Assembly (NCBI RefSeq): GCF_000455205.1
Contig: NZ_AUWQ01000059.1
Location: 1-63,569, forward strand
DNA length: 63,569 nt
DNA from: Mycobacterium sp. UM_CSW
GTDB lineage: Bacteria > Actinomycetota > Actinomycetes > Mycobacteriales > Mycobacteriaceae
Direction: 5' to 3'
The position numbers were made by a program, and so were the translations under genes. Positions 32,333 to 42,204 of the stretch are shown here, one piece after another. The notes below the pieces were generated by a model. The model made no database searches and was not told the origin of the DNA. It saw only the letters and a program-made list of their open reading frames with translations. Numbering within the stretch: the stretch's first letter is position 1; each line of letters starts with the position of its first letter.

Positions 32333-33277
32333 ATGACTTCCACCAGGTATGAGGGCGACACCTGGGACCTGGCATCCAGCGTCGGGGTGACCGCGACGAT
32401 GGTCGCGGCCGCCCGCGCCGTGGCGAGCCGTGCCGATCGTCCGCTCATCGACGATCCGTTCGCCGAGCCGCTGGTCCGGGCCGTCGGCGTCGACCTGCTC
32501 ACCCGGCTGGCGACCGGCGAGGTGGATCCGAGCGACCTGAACGACGTGCACGACGGCGCGAACGGGTCGACCGGGGCGATGTCCCGGATGGCCGACAACA
32601 TGGCGGTGCGCACCAAGTTTTTCGACGAGTTCTTCCTGAGTGCGACGCAGGCGGGCGTCAAGCAGGTCGTGATCCTGGCCTCGGGCCTGGACTCCCGCGC
32701 GTACCGGTTGGACTGGCCGGCCGGGACCGTGGTCTACGAGGTCGACCAGCCGCAGGTCATCGAGTTCAAGTCCCGCACGCTGGCCGAGCTCGGCGCCGCG
32801 CCGACCGCTTACCGGCGGGTGGTGGCCGTCGACCTGCGCGACGACTGGCCCGCCGCGCTGCGCGCCGCCGGATTCGACCCGACGCGGCCGACCGCGTGGA
32901 GCGCCGAGGGCCTGCTGGGCTATCTGCCCCCGGAGGCGCAGGACCGCCTGCTGGACACGATCACCGAACTCAGCGCTCCGGGCAGCAGGCTGGCGACCGA
33001 AAGCGCGCCCAGCCCCGAGCCCGGGGACGAGGAGAAGCTGAAGGAGCGCATGCAGCGGATCTCCGAACGCTGGCGTGCGCACGGGTTCGAGCTGGACATG
33101 GCGGGGCTGGTCTACTTCGGGGAGCGCAACGAGGCGGCTTCCTACCTGAGGGACCGTGGTTGGGCGCTGGAAGGCATCAGCATCCGAGAGCTGTTCGCGG
33201 CCAACGACCTTCCGCCCCTGGAGGGAGACGACACCCGGATGGGCGACGTGCTCTACGTGAGCGGCACCCATGAGTGA
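32333..33277 (+). CDS. TIGR00027-type SAM-dependent methyltransferase (Rv0726c/Rv0725c-like), copy 1 of tandem array
   Basis: 314 residues, same family as the gene at 22175: [23 protein letters not shown] start, [19 protein letters not shown] loop, [13 protein letters not shown], and [20 protein letters not shown]. It carries an insertion after residue 60 (a [18 protein letters not shown] segment) that its neighbours lack. It overlaps the next copy by 8 bases, so the array is one transcript. The number of copies here resembles the Rv0725c/Rv0726c region plus one. The substrate is unknown; fatty-acid or polyketide acids are the usual guess. Confidence 0.92.
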   Translation: MTSTRYEGDTWDLASSVGVTATMVAAARAVASRADRPLIDDPFAEPLVRAVGVDLLTRLATGEVDPSDLNDVHDGANGSTGAMSRMADNMAVRTKFFDEFFLSATQAGVKQVVILASGLDSRAYRLDWPAGTVVYEVDQPQVIEFKSRTLAELGAAPTAYRRVVAVDLRDDWPAALRAAGFDPTRPTAWSAEGLLGYLPPEAQDRLLDTITELSAPGSRLATESAPSPEPGDEEKLKERMQRISERWRAHGFELDMAGLVYFGERNEAASYLRDRGWALEGISIRELFAANDLPPLEGDDTRMGDVLYVSGTHE

Positions 33278-34178
33278 GGGCCGCACCGAGGGTGACAGCT
33301 GGGGACCGGCGTCCAGTGTGGGCGCGACGGCCACCATGGTCGCGGCCTCCCGCGCGGTGGCGTCACAGGGACCCGATGCGCTGCTCGACGACCCGTTCGC
33401 CGATCCTCTGGTCCGCGCCGTCGGGCTGGATCCGTTCATCCGCATCATCGACGGCGAGATCGATTTCGAGGACGACGCCCTGTTCAACCGGAAGACCCGG
33501 CGCGAACAGATCACGGTGCGCACCAGGTTCTTCGACGACTTCTTCACCGGCGCCACCGCGGACGGTGTGCGGCAGGCGGTGATCCTGGCGTCCGGCCTGG
33601 ACACCAGGGCCTACCGGTTGCCGTGGCCGGCCGGCACGGTGGTCTACGAGATCGACCAGCCCCAGGTCATCGCGTTCAAGACCGGCACGCTGGCCAACCT
33701 CGGCGCCACCCCCACCGCCGAGCACCGCACGATCGCCGTCGACCTGCGCGACGACTGGCCGGCCGCGTTGGCCCACGGCGGATTTGACGTCACCCAACCG
33801 ACCGCGTGGAGCGCCGAGGGCCTGCTGCCCTACCTGCCGCCCGACGCCCAGGACCGGCTGTTCGACCACATCACGGCGCTCAGCGCTCCGGACAGCCGGC
33901 TGGCCACCGAACACGTCCCGGACCCGAACGCGTTCACCGACGAGCGGTTGCAGCGCATCTCCGAGCGCTGGCAGCGCTTCGGATTCAACCTCAACGCGGC
34001 CGACCTGTTCTACCGCGGTGAGCGCAACGTCGTCGTCGACTACCTGAAGACCCACGGCTGGCAGGTGACGGCCTACCCGGCCCGGGAGTTGTACGCCAGC
34101 AACGGATTTGAATTCCCCGAGGACGCGATGGCGGCCGCCTTCGGCGACTTGAGTTACGTGGCCGCGACCTTCAAGTAG
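33270..34178 (+). CDS. TIGR00027-type SAM-dependent methyltransferase, copy 2
   Basis: 302 residues with the same motifs as copy 1, beginning [19 protein letters not shown]. The usual WDLASS is WGPASS, a change at the family's N-terminal signature. The SAM loop [16 protein letters not shown] and [22 protein letters not shown] are intact. ATG 33270 lies inside the end of copy 1 (ATGAGTGA), which implies coupled translation; copy 3 follows after 10 bases. Confidence 0.92.
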   Translation: MSEGRTEGDSWGPASSVGATATMVAASRAVASQGPDALLDDPFADPLVRAVGLDPFIRIIDGEIDFEDDALFNRKTRREQITVRTRFFDDFFTGATADGVRQAVILASGLDTRAYRLPWPAGTVVYEIDQPQVIAFKTGTLANLGATPTAEHRTIAVDLRDDWPAALAHGGFDVTQPTAWSAEGLLPYLPPDAQDRLFDHITALSAPDSRLATEHVPDPNAFTDERLQRISERWQRFGFNLNAADLFYRGERNVVVDYLKTHGWQVTAYPARELYASNGFEFPEDAMAAAFGDLSYVAATFK

Positions 34179-34188
34179 GGTTTCGCCT

Positions 34189-35100
34189 ATGCCACGCGCT
34201 CATGACGACAACTGGGATCTGGCCTCCAGCGTGGGCGTCACCGCGACGATGGTCGCGGCCGGCCGCGCCATGGCCACGAGGGACCCCCGCGGCCTGATCA
34301 ACGACCCGTTCGCCGAGCCATTGGTGCGCGCGGTCGGGGTGGATCTGTTCACCAAGATGCTGGACGGCGAGCTCGACCTCGACGCGTTCGAGAACGCGTC
34401 GCCGGCGCGCATGCAGGCAATGGCCGACGGAATGGCAGTGCGCACCAAGTATTTCGACGATTACTTCATCGACGCGGTCGGCGCCGGGGTGCGCCAGGCG
34501 GTCATCCTGGCATCCGGCCTGGACTCGCGCGCCTACCGGCTACCGTGGCCGGACGGCACGGTGGTCTACGAGATCGACCAGCCGCAGGTGATCGAGTTCA
34601 AGACGATCACGCTGGCCGGCATCGGCGCCGAACCCACCGCCACCCGGCGCACCGTCGCAATTGATCTGCGGCAAGACTGGCCGGCCGCGCTGCGGGAGGC
34701 CGGGCTGGACACGACGGCGCCGACCGCGTGGTTGGCCGAGGGCCTGCTGATCTATTTGCCGCCGGAGGCCCAGGACCGGCTGTTCGACAACATCACCGCG
34801 CTCAGCGCGCCCGGCAGCACCGTGGCCACCGAATTCGTCCCCGGCATCATCGATTTCGACCCCAGCCGGGTGCAGGACATGGCCGGCGTATTCCGCGAGC
34901 ACGGCGTCGACGTCGACATGGCGTCACTGGTCTACACCGGGGAACGCAACCACGTCGTCGACTACCTGCGGTCCAAGGGGTGGAACGCCGAGGGTGTCGA
35001 GCGAACTGAACTGTTCCGGCGCAACGACATCGAGGTGCCGCCCCCGGAGCAGGACGATCCGCTCGGCGAGATCATCTTCATCAGCGGCACGCTGAACTAG
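34189..35100 (+). CDS. TIGR00027-type SAM-dependent methyltransferase, copy 3
   Basis: 303 residues with [23 protein letters not shown] at the start, [29 protein letters not shown], and [22 protein letters not shown] (WLAEG instead of the WSAEG of its sisters). It closes the tandem array. Its TAG stop overlaps the stop of the convergent sppA gene within CTAG. The three copies differ enough that recent duplication is unlikely, so distinct substrates are plausible. Confidence 0.92.
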   Translation: MPRAHDDNWDLASSVGVTATMVAAGRAMATRDPRGLINDPFAEPLVRAVGVDLFTKMLDGELDLDAFENASPARMQAMADGMAVRTKYFDDYFIDAVGAGVRQAVILASGLDSRAYRLPWPDGTVVYEIDQPQVIEFKTITLAGIGAEPTATRRTVAIDLRQDWPAALREAGLDTTAPTAWLAEGLLIYLPPEAQDRLFDNITALSAPGSTVATEFVPGIIDFDPSRVQDMAGVFREHGVDVDMASLVYTGERNHVVDYLRSKGWNAEGVERTELFRRNDIEVPPPEQDDPLGEIIFISGTLN

Positions 35101-36872
35101 AGACGCGGGTTTCCCAGCCACAGCGCGCTGACGCCGCCCAGCGTCTGCTCGACATTGCTGAGGATCCCGGCGATCGAGCGGCCCAGCAGCACGCCCAGCG
35201 CATCCGGCAGCGAAGCGGCGGCCGGTTGCGACGAGGCCCGCGGCCGCACCAGATCCAGCAGCGACGACCCCGGATAACTGACGACTCGCACCTCGGCGTC
35301 CTCGTCCAGGCCGGCCAGGACCTTGGCCCGGCGCACCGCGACCCGGAAGCCGCCGAGCTCGTCGACCAGGCCGCGTTCGAGGGCGTCGGCTCCGGTCCAA
35401 ACCCGGCCCCGCGCAACGAGTTCCACGGCTTCGGCGGTCAAGTTGCGACCCTCGGCGACCCGTTCGACGAAGTCCCTGTACAGCAGCTCGGCCTCGGCCT
35501 CGCGATGCCGGCGCTGTTCCGGCGTGAACGGCGCGTCGGCCGACCAGGCGTCGGCATTCGCGTTGGTGCGCACCGTATCCGACGCGACTCCGAGCCGATC
35601 CTTCAGATCGCGCACCACGAGCTTGCCGGTGATCACGCCGATCGAGCCGGTGATCGTGCCGGGATTGGCCAGGATCGCGTCGGCGCCCATTGCGACGTAG
35701 TAACCGCCGGACGCGGCGACGGCACCCATCGACGCCACCACCGGCTTACCGTGCTCGCGGGTCCTTGCCACCTCGCGCCAGATGGTTTCCGACGCGATGA
35801 CCGCGCCCCCGGGGCTGTCCACCCGCAGCACGATCGCGGACACCGCATCGTCGGCGGCGGCCTCCCGCAGCGCCGCCGCGATGGTGTCGGCGCCGGCGGT
35901 CGACGTGCCCAGCGGCAGGAACTGCGGGCCACCGCGCCCGGTGACGATCGTGCCGTCGACGGTGACCACGGCCAGCGTCGGCTTGGGCCGGCGGCCCGGG
36001 ACGGACGGCACGGGCGGACTCAGTCGCGGCCGGGCCGCGCCGGCGTAGCGCGTCAGGTAGAGCCGGGGCTGAGCGTTTTCGTCCGAAACATCCTGCACGC
36101 CAACCAGTTCCGTGATCCGCGCGTAGGCCTCGTCGCGGAATCCGATCCGGTCGACGAGGCCCGAGGCCACCGCGTCGTCGCGCAGCAGCGGGCCCCGGTC
36201 GGCAAACTCGTCGAGCGCCTCCGGCTCGACCTTGCGCGACTCGGCGATCGCTGCCCACACCTGCTCTTGCAGGCTCTCGAGCATCCGCGTGACGGCCTCG
36301 CGGTGGGCCTCGGTGAAGCCGCCCTCGGTCAAAAGGTTTGCCGCCGACTTGTATTCGCCCGTCGCGATGATCTGGGCTTCGATCCCCGCCTTGTCGAGCG
36401 CGTCGCGCAAGAACATGGCGTTGCTCGCGAAGCCGATCAGCCCGACGCTGCCCGAGGGCTGCAACCAGACCTCGCCGAACGCCGAGGCCAGGTAGTAGGA
36501 CAGCGTGCCCGGGTAGGTCTCGGCCCAGGCCAGCGACGGCTTGACGGCGGCGAACGCCGCGATCGCCTCCCTCAGTTCCTGGACCGCGGCCGGCGGCGCC
36601 GCCGCGAGCTGCACGCGCGCGATCAACCCGGCGACCCGCGGGTCCTCGGCGGCGCGGTGGATCGCCGCGACGGTGTCGCGCAGCGACATCGGCCGGTTGC
36701 CCCCGGTGATCATCGCCACCGGGTCGAAGCCGGTGCTCTCCGGCGGTGCCGAGCGCAGGTCGAACTCGAGGACGCAGCCGTTGGGCACGCCGTGGTGGCG
36801 CGCCGTGTCGACGCGGCCGGCGAGGGCGCGGACGTCGTCGAGGCTTGGGACCGAGGGCAGGAAACCGAACAT
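35097..36872 (-). CDS. sppA: Signal peptide peptidase SppA (protease IV)
   Basis: A 591-residue double-domain serine protease that cuts leftover signal peptides at the membrane. The Ser-Lys dyad of the long SppA type is visible: Lys175 in [10 protein letters not shown] and Ser388 in [19 protein letters not shown] marks the oxyanion region. The start [13 protein letters not shown] has no clear hydrophobic anchor, which is unlike E. coli SppA but is common in actinobacterial forms. It matches the place of Rv0724 next to rplO and the methyltransferases. It is divergent from the LLM gene across 38 bases. Confidence 0.92.
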   Translation of the reverse strand: MFGFLPSVPSLDDVRALAGRVDTARHHGVPNGCVLEFDLRSAPPESTGFDPVAMITGGNRPMSLRDTVAAIHRAAEDPRVAGLIARVQLAAAPPAAVQELREAIAAFAAVKPSLAWAETYPGTLSYYLASAFGEVWLQPSGSVGLIGFASNAMFLRDALDKAGIEAQIIATGEYKSAANLLTEGGFTEAHREAVTRMLESLQEQVWAAIAESRKVEPEALDEFADRGPLLRDDAVASGLVDRIGFRDEAYARITELVGVQDVSDENAQPRLYLTRYAGAARPRLSPPVPSVPGRRPKPTLAVVTVDGTIVTGRGGPQFLPLGTSTAGADTIAAALREAAADDAVSAIVLRVDSPGGAVIASETIWREVARTREHGKPVVASMGAVAASGGYYVAMGADAILANPGTITGSIGVITGKLVVRDLKDRLGVASDTVRTNANADAWSADAPFTPEQRRHREAEAELLYRDFVERVAEGRNLTAEAVELVARGRVWTGADALERGLVDELGGFRVAVRRAKVLAGLDEDAEVRVVSYPGSSLLDLVRPRASSQPAAASLPDALGVLLGRSIAGILSNVEQTLGGVSALWLGNPRL

Positions 36873-36910
36873 GTTCGCAGCCTACCGATCGGGCGCCGTA
36901 CGGTGGTCGG

Positions 36911-37837
36911 GTGAGGTTTTCCATCGCGATCCCCCAATTCGACTACGACCGTTTCGACGCGCCCGGCCTGCGCGCCTACCTTGCCCGCGCCGAGGAGCTC
37001 GGGTTCGAGGGCGGCTGGGTGCTCGAGCAGATCATCGGCGAGGCGCCGCTGCTGGCGCCACTGGAGCTGCTGGCGTATTGCGCCGCCTGCACCGAGCGGC
37101 TACGCCTCGGGGTCGCCGTCTTGGTGACGTCGCTGCACGACCCCCTGCAGCTGGCCTCGTCCGCGACCGCCGTCGACCGGCTCAGCCACGGGCGGCTGGA
37201 CATCGGGGTGGGGGCCGGCGGCGGCTTTCGCCGATTCGACGCCTTCGGCGTCGAAAAGGCAACCTACATCTCGTATTTCACCGAGGGTCTGGAGCTGATG
37301 AAGGCGGCCTGGTCCGACGAGCCCCGGGTGACGTTTCACGGGCGGTTCCGCGACGTCGACGACCTGCCCATTCAACCCAAGCCGGTGCAGCGGCCGCATC
37401 CGCCGATCTGGTTCGGCGGGCTGGCCCCCAAGGCGCTGGCCAGGGCGGTGCGCCACGGTGATTCGTTTCTGGGCGCGGGCTCGTCGACCACCGAGGCGTT
37501 CGCCGGGGCTGTCGCCGTGGTGCGCCGCGAACTCGCCGAGGAACGAAAGGACCCGGCGCACTTCACCATCGGCAAGCGGGTCTACCTGACGGTCGACGAC
37601 GACGCGGCGCGGGCCCGAGAGCGGGTGCTCGCGGGGCTGCGCCGCATCTATGGCGAAATGCCCGGCGTCGACGCGGTTCCCGTGTCGGGCACGCCCGATG
37701 ACGTGGTGCGCGGGCTGCGCGAGGTGATCGACGCGGGGGCCGAGTACCTGCTACTCAACCCCGTCGGCGCCGACGTAGGAGAGAACCGCGAACAGATGGA
37801 ACGCCTTGCCGCGGAGGTCATTCCGCAGCTGAGCTGA
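36911..37837 (+). CDS. LLM-class flavin-dependent (F420-type) oxidoreductase
   Basis: A 308-residue luciferase-like TIM-barrel protein. Typical motifs are FSIAIPQFDYD, LGVAVLVTSLHDPLQLA, GRLDIGVGAGGGFRRFDAFGV and PIWFGGLAPKALARAVRHGDSF. In mycobacteria this class mostly uses coenzyme F420, sometimes FMN; the substrate is unknown. GTG 36911 is chosen because it fits the family's beginning; the longer frame to 36746 covers sppA antisense. No clear ribosome site precedes it, so a leaderless mRNA is possible. Its stop is directly next to that of rplO. Confidence 0.88.
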   Translation: MRFSIAIPQFDYDRFDAPGLRAYLARAEELGFEGGWVLEQIIGEAPLLAPLELLAYCAACTERLRLGVAVLVTSLHDPLQLASSATAVDRLSHGRLDIGVGAGGGFRRFDAFGVEKATYISYFTEGLELMKAAWSDEPRVTFHGRFRDVDDLPIQPKPVQRPHPPIWFGGLAPKALARAVRHGDSFLGAGSSTTEAFAGAVAVVRRELAEERKDPAHFTIGKRVYLTVDDDAARARERVLAGLRRIYGEMPGVDAVPVSGTPDDVVRGLREVIDAGAEYLLLNPVGADVGENREQMERLAAEVIPQLS

Positions 37838-38278
37838 CTACAGCTCGGTGACCGAGCCGCCCGCCGCGGTGATCTTCTCGCGCGCGCTGCCGCTGAACTT
37901 GTGCGCGGACAGGTCAACCTTGACGGTCAGCTTGCCGTCGCCGAGGACCTTGACCAACGAGTTCTTGCGAACCGCGCCCTTGGCCACCAGCTCGTCCAGG
38001 CCGACCGAACCGCCCTGCGGGAACAGCCGGTTGATGTCGCCGACGTTGACGATCTCGTACTCGGTGCGGAAGCGATTCCGGAATCCCTTGAGCTTGGGCA
38101 GCCGCATGTGAATCGGCATCTGGCCACCCTCGAAGGTCGCCGGCACGTTCTTGCGGGCCTTGGTGCCCTTGGTGCCGCGCCCGGCCGACTTGCCCTTGGA
38201 GCCCTCGCCGCGACCGACACGGGTGCGCGCTTTCTTCGACCCGGGTGCGGGTTTCAGGTCGTGCAATTTGATGGTCAC
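37838..38278 (-). CDS. rplO: 50S ribosomal protein L15
   Basis: 146 residues with the glycine-rich L15 signature ([24 protein letters not shown]) and [27 protein letters not shown]. It is the last spc-operon gene of this half and overlaps rpmD by 4 bases. Its stop lies back to back with the LLM gene's stop. In many bacteria secY follows; here sppA and others intervene, as in M. tuberculosis. Confidence 0.97.
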   Translation of the reverse strand: MTIKLHDLKPAPGSKKARTRVGRGEGSKGKSAGRGTKGTKARKNVPATFEGGQMPIHMRLPKLKGFRNRFRTEYEIVNVGDINRLFPQGGSVGLDELVAKGAVRKNSLVKVLGDGKLTVKVDLSAHKFSGSAREKITAAGGSVTEL

Positions 38279-38457
38279 TTGGCCTCCTCCACCTCGACGA
38301 GGTGGCGCACGACCGCGATCAGGCCGCGGGTCTGTGCGTTGTCCTCACGGACCACCGAATGGCGGATCCGCCGCAGGCCCAGGGTCCGCAGGCTCTCGCG
38401 CTGCTTCCAGCGAGCACCGATGGTGCTGCGCACCTGGGTGATCTTGAGCTGACTCAT
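38275..38457 (-). CDS. rpmD: 50S ribosomal protein L30
   Basis: A 60-residue L30 of usual length: [28 protein letters not shown] and a C-terminal [15 protein letters not shown]. It overlaps both rpsE and rplO by 4 bases (ATGA), so translation is coupled. Confidence 0.97.
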   Translation of the reverse strand: MSQLKITQVRSTIGARWKQRESLRTLGLRRIRHSVVREDNAQTRGLIAVVRHLVEVEEAK

Positions 38458-39149
38458 GGTTGCGCTCCTGAAATCTGAGCCTCACGCGCCGCCGCCGCAC
38501 TGGCCAGTGCGTCGCTTTCCCGGCGCGCCTTCAACATGCCGGCCGGGGCGACGTCCTCGATCGGCAGTCCGCGGCGAGCGGCCACCTCCTCGGGACGCTG
38601 CAGGAGCTTGAGCGCGGCCACGGTCGCGTGCACCACGTTGATCGCGTTGTCACTGCCCAACGACTTGGCCAGAATGTCGTGCACCCCAGCACATTCCAGG
38701 ACGGCGCGGGCCGCGCCGCCGGCGATGACGCCGGTACCCGGGCTGGCGGGGCGCAGCAGCACCACGCCCGCGGCCGCCTCACCCTGCACCGGGTGCGTGA
38801 TGGTGCCGCCGATCAACGGGACCCGGAAGAAGCCCTTGCGCGCCTCCTCGACACCCTTGGCGATCGCGGCCGGCACCTCCTTGGCCTTTCCGTAGCCGAC
38901 GCCGACCATGCCGTTGCCGTCGCCGACGATGACCAGAGCGGTGAAGCTGAATCGCCGTCCACCCTTGACCACCTTGGAGACGCGGTTGATCGCGACGACC
39001 CGCTCCAGGTAGTTGCTCTTCTCGCCGTCGCGGTCACGACCGCCGCGGCCACCACCGTCGCGCCGGCCGCGGCTGTCGCGGCCGTCACCGCGCGAGTCGC
39101 GGCTGTCGCGGCTGTCCGGGCTCTGCCCGCCGGCCGACTGTTCCGCCAT
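38454..39149 (-). CDS. rpsE: 30S ribosomal protein S5
   Basis: 231 residues; the body has the S5 double-stranded RNA fold ([50 protein letters not shown]). It is longer than E. coli S5 because of an N-terminal disordered arm of about 42 residues made of SRDSRDSRG and RRDGGGRGG repeats. Such arms are known in mycobacterial S5. It overlaps rpmD by 4 bases and follows rplR by 40 bases. Confidence 0.97.
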   Translation of the reverse strand: MAEQSAGGQSPDSRDSRDSRGDGRDSRGRRDGGGRGGRDRDGEKSNYLERVVAINRVSKVVKGGRRFSFTALVIVGDGNGMVGVGYGKAKEVPAAIAKGVEEARKGFFRVPLIGGTITHPVQGEAAAGVVLLRPASPGTGVIAGGAARAVLECAGVHDILAKSLGSDNAINVVHATVAALKLLQRPEEVAARRGLPIEDVAPAGMLKARRESDALASAAAAREAQISGAQP

Positions 39150-39189
39150 TATGCGGTCCTTCCAGTTGTCATCAGGCTGAGGTTGTTCA

Positions 39190-39597
39190 TCAGAAAGTCA
39201 ATCCGTTCTCGCGCGCGGCATCCGCCAGCGCGGCGATCCGTCCGCCGTAGGTGTACCCGCCGCGGTCGAAGACCACGGTGTCGATGCCGGCGGCCTTGGC
39301 GCGCTCGGCGATCAACTGACCGACCCGCACGCTGCGCGCCTTCTTGTCGCCGTCCAGGCCACGCACGTCGGCCTCGATCGACGACGCCGCGGCCACCGTG
39401 GTGCCGTTCTCGTCGTTGACCAGTTGCACGTGGATGTGCCGCGCGGAGCGGTGCACCACCAGCCGCGGGCGCTCCGGGGTGCCCGCCAGCTTCTTGCGCA
39501 GCCGCGCGTGCCTGCGCAGCCGGGAGACCCGCCGCGTCTCGGATACGTTCTGCCCCACCGGCTTTCCGGCCGGGACGGCCGTCTTCGTTTGCGCCAT
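39190..39597 (-). CDS. rplR: 50S ribosomal protein L18
   Basis: 135 residues that bind 5S rRNA. Signature parts are [35 protein letters not shown] and the C-terminal [26 protein letters not shown]. It follows rplF by 2 bases. The first 18 residues are a species-specific extension. Confidence 0.97.
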   Translation of the reverse strand: MAQTKTAVPAGKPVGQNVSETRRVSRLRRHARLRKKLAGTPERPRLVVHRSARHIHVQLVNDENGTTVAAASSIEADVRGLDGDKKARSVRVGQLIAERAKAAGIDTVVFDRGGYTYGGRIAALADAARENGLTF

Positions 39598-39599
39598 GA

Positions 39600-40139
39600 C
39601 TACTTACCTGTCTTTCCGACCTTGCGGCGGATCTGCTCGCCCTCGTAGCGCACGCCCTTGCCCTTGTACGGGTCGGGACGGCGCAGGCGGCGGATGTTCG
39701 CCGAGATCTGACCGACCTTCTGCTTGTCGATCCCGGTGACCGTGAACTTCGTCGGTGACTGGACCGCGAACGTGATGCCCTCGGGCGCCTCGATCACGAC
39801 GGGGTGGCTGTAGCCCAGCGCGAACTCGAGGTTGGAGCCCTTGAGCTGCACGCGGTAGCCGACACCGAAGATCTCCATCTTGACTGTGTAGCCCTCCGTC
39901 ACGCCGGTGACCAGGTTGGACACCAGGGTGCGCGACAGCCCGTGCAGCGAGCGGTTGCGCCGCTCGTCGTTGGGGCGGGTGACCACGATCGCGCCGTCGT
40001 CGTTGCGCGCCACCGTGATCGGTTCGGCGACGGTCAGGTTCAGGCTGCCCTTGGGGCCCTTCACCGAGACGTTCTGGCCGTCGATCGTTACGTCGACTCC
40101 GGAGGGGACCGGAACCGGCTGCTTACCAATACGTGACAT
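39600..40139 (-). CDS. rplF: 50S ribosomal protein L6
   Basis: 179 residues of normal length, with [19 protein letters not shown] at the start and the C-terminal L6 signature ([35 protein letters not shown]). It lies 11 bases downstream of rpsH in the spc operon. Confidence 0.97.
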   Translation of the reverse strand: MSRIGKQPVPVPSGVDVTIDGQNVSVKGPKGSLNLTVAEPITVARNDDGAIVVTRPNDERRNRSLHGLSRTLVSNLVTGVTEGYTVKMEIFGVGYRVQLKGSNLEFALGYSHPVVIEAPEGITFAVQSPTKFTVTGIDKQKVGQISANIRRLRRPDPYKGKGVRYEGEQIRRKVGKTGK

Positions 40140-40150
40140 GTTTTAACCCC

Positions 40151-40549
40151 TCACCACACGTACGCGAGGACTTCGCCGCCCACGCCCTGTCTGGCTGCCT
40201 GACGGTCGGTGAGCAGACCCGACGAGGTCGAGATGATCGCCACGCCCAGTCCGCCGAGCACGCGCGGCAGGTTGGTGGATTTCGCGTACACCCGCAACCC
40301 GGGCTTGGACACGCGGCGCAGGCCGGCGATGCTGCGCTCCCGGCTCGGCCCGTACTTGAGCTGGACGACCAGCGACTTGCCGACCCGAGCGTCTTCGGTG
40401 TGGAAGTCGTTGATGTAGCCCTCGTTCTTGAGGATCTGGGCGATGTTGGCCTTGATCTTGGAGTGCGGCAACGTCACCTCGTCGTGATACGCCGAGTTGG
40501 CGTTGCGCAGACGGGTCAGGAAGTCGGCGATCGGATCGGTCATCGTCAT
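40151..40549 (-). CDS. rpsH: 30S ribosomal protein S8
   Basis: 132 residues: [37 protein letters not shown] and the C-terminal [34 protein letters not shown]. In other bacteria S8 represses the spc operon by binding rplE mRNA; I did not look for that fold here. Confidence 0.97.
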   Translation of the reverse strand: MTMTDPIADFLTRLRNANSAYHDEVTLPHSKIKANIAQILKNEGYINDFHTEDARVGKSLVVQLKYGPSRERSIAGLRRVSKPGLRVYAKSTNLPRVLGGLGVAIISTSSGLLTDRQAARQGVGGEVLAYVW

Positions 40550-40568
40550 AGTTGCGTCCTATGTCCCG

Positions 40569-40754
40569 TCACCAGCTGCTCTTCTGCACGCCGGGCAGCT
40601 CGCCCGCGTGCGCCATCTCGCGCAGGCAGATTCTGCACAGCCCGAACTTGCGGAAGACCGCGCGCGGACGTCCGCACTTGCTGCAGCGGGTGTAGCCGCG
40701 CACCGCGAACTTGGGCTTGCGCGCGGCCTTGTTAACCAGTGCCTTCTTAGCCAT
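40569..40754 (-). CDS. rpsN: 30S ribosomal protein S14, type Z (zinc ribbon)
   Basis: 61 residues with two zinc-binding CxxC pairs (CSKC and CRIC). This is the short zinc-containing S14. Mycobacteria also have a zinc-free paralogue in a Zur-controlled cluster elsewhere, so this is the zinc-replete form. It lies 4 bases after rplE. Confidence 0.97.
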
Positions 40755-40758
40755 CTAG

Positions 40759-41322
40759 TCAGTTCTCCTTGAACGGAAATCCGAGGGCCCGCAACAGGGC
40801 TCGTCCTTCGTCGTCGGTCGTCGCCGAGGTGACGACGTTGATGTCCATGCCGCGGACCCGGTCGATCTTGTCCACGTCGATCTCGTGGAACACCGACTGC
40901 TCGGCCAGTCCGAACGTGTAGTTGCCAACGCCGTCGAACTGCTTGGGCGAAAGCCCGCGGAAGTCACGGATACGCGGCAGCGCGATCGAGGTGAGCCGGT
41001 CGAGGAACTCCCACATGCGGTCCCCGCGCAGCGTCACCCGCACGCCGATCGGCATGCCCTCGCGCAACTTGAACTGCGCGATGGACTTTCGCGCCTTGCG
41101 GATCTCCGGCTTCTGGCCGGTGATCAGCGCCAGATCGTTGACCGCACCGTTGATCAGTTTGGCGTCGCGAGCCGCCTCGCCGACGCCCATGTTCACGACG
41201 ACCTTGGTGATGGTCGGGATCTGCATGACGTTGCCGTAGCCGAACTGCTTGTGCAACGCATCGCGAATCTCGTTGCGGTAGCGCTCTTTGAGGCGCGGCT
41301 GAACCTTCTCTGCTGTGGTCAT
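40759..41322 (-). CDS. rplE: 50S ribosomal protein L5
   Basis: 187 residues that bind 5S rRNA in the central protuberance. The signature region is [22 protein letters not shown] and [32 protein letters not shown]. The first base of its ATG codon coincides with the final base of the rplX stop. Confidence 0.97.
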   Translation of the reverse strand: MTTAEKVQPRLKERYRNEIRDALHKQFGYGNVMQIPTITKVVVNMGVGEAARDAKLINGAVNDLALITGQKPEIRKARKSIAQFKLREGMPIGVRVTLRGDRMWEFLDRLTSIALPRIRDFRGLSPKQFDGVGNYTFGLAEQSVFHEIDVDKIDRVRGMDINVVTSATTDDEGRALLRALGFPFKEN

Positions 41323-41639
41323 TAGATGTCCTTGCCGTTGCGCTTGGAGACGCGGACGCGCTTGCCGGTTTCCTCGTCCAGCCGGTAGCCGATGCGGGTG
41401 GGCTTGCCGTCCGAGTCGACCACCATCACGTTGGACACGTGGATCGGGGCTTCCTGCGTGACGATGCCGCCCGAGCGGGCGCCACGCTGGTTGGTCGAAA
41501 CCGCGGTGTGCTTCTTGATCCGGTTGACGCCCTCCACCAGCACGCGGTTGCGTTCCGGGTACGCCTGCAGCACCTTGCCCTTGGCACCCTTGTCCTTGCC
41601 CGCGATGACGAGGACGGTGTCGCCCTTGTGGACCTTCAT
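41322..41639 (-). CDS. rplX: 50S ribosomal protein L24
   Basis: 105 residues with the KOW motif near the start ([39 protein letters not shown]) and the C-terminal [22 protein letters not shown]. It directly follows rplN with no gap and overlaps rplE by one base. Confidence 0.97.
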   Translation of the reverse strand: MKVHKGDTVLVIAGKDKGAKGKVLQAYPERNRVLVEGVNRIKKHTAVSTNQRGARSGGIVTQEAPIHVSNVMVVDSDGKPTRIGYRLDEETGKRVRVSKRNGKDI

Positions 41640-42008
41640 CTACAACACCTCCGGGGCCAGCGAGATGATCTTCATGAATCGCTTCTCGCGCAGTTCGCGC
41701 CCGACGGGCCCGAAGATGCGCGTCCCGCGCGGGTCGTTGTCGGGCTTGATGATCACCGCGGCGTTCTCGTCGAACTTGATGTAGCTGCCGTCGGGACGCC
41801 GGCGCTCCTTGACCGTGCGCACCACGACGGCCTTGACGACGTCCCCGCGCTTGACGTTGCCGCCGGGGATGGCGTCCTTGACCGTGGCGACGATGACGTC
41901 ACCAATGCCGGCGTAGCGTCGCGACGAACCGCCGAGCACCCGGATGCACAAGATCTCCTTGGCGCCGGTGTTGTCGGCAACCTTCAGCCGCGATTCCTGC
42001 TGAATCAC
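41640..42008 (-). CDS. rplN: 50S ribosomal protein L14
   Basis: 122 residues from GTG 42008 ([21 protein letters not shown]), the standard L14 length. The longer open frame to 42113 is rejected. AGGAGATCGA lies ahead of the GTG. It is the first gene of the spc half; the S10 half is 12 kb upstream, so a separate promoter is expected in the 196-bp gap to 42205. Confidence 0.96.
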
Positions 42009-42162
42009 TCGATCTCCTGACCTGGTTTCATATGTGCACGGCAGGAGAAAACGTCTCAATGAGCAGTGCTCACCAAAAACCTGACGTGCGCGGTCTTTGT
42101 CACCTAAGGGCACGCGGGGCCGATAGTGCTTTCGCTTACCGGCCGAGGTCTGCCCAAGGCAA

Positions 42163-42179
42163 CCCCTAGAGTCTAGGGG
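42163..42179. terminator. Perfect 17-bp palindrome between the HNH gene and rplN
   Basis: CCCCTAGA-G-TCTAGGGG is a perfect 8-bp inverted repeat with a single central base, 26 bases beyond the stop of the 13E12-type gene. No U-run follows. It may end that transcript, or act as a binding site near the rplN promoter. The rest of the 196-bp gap shows no clear structure. Confidence 0.45.
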
Positions 42180-42204
42180 ACGACCAGCTCAGAGCCAAAT
42201 TCGC

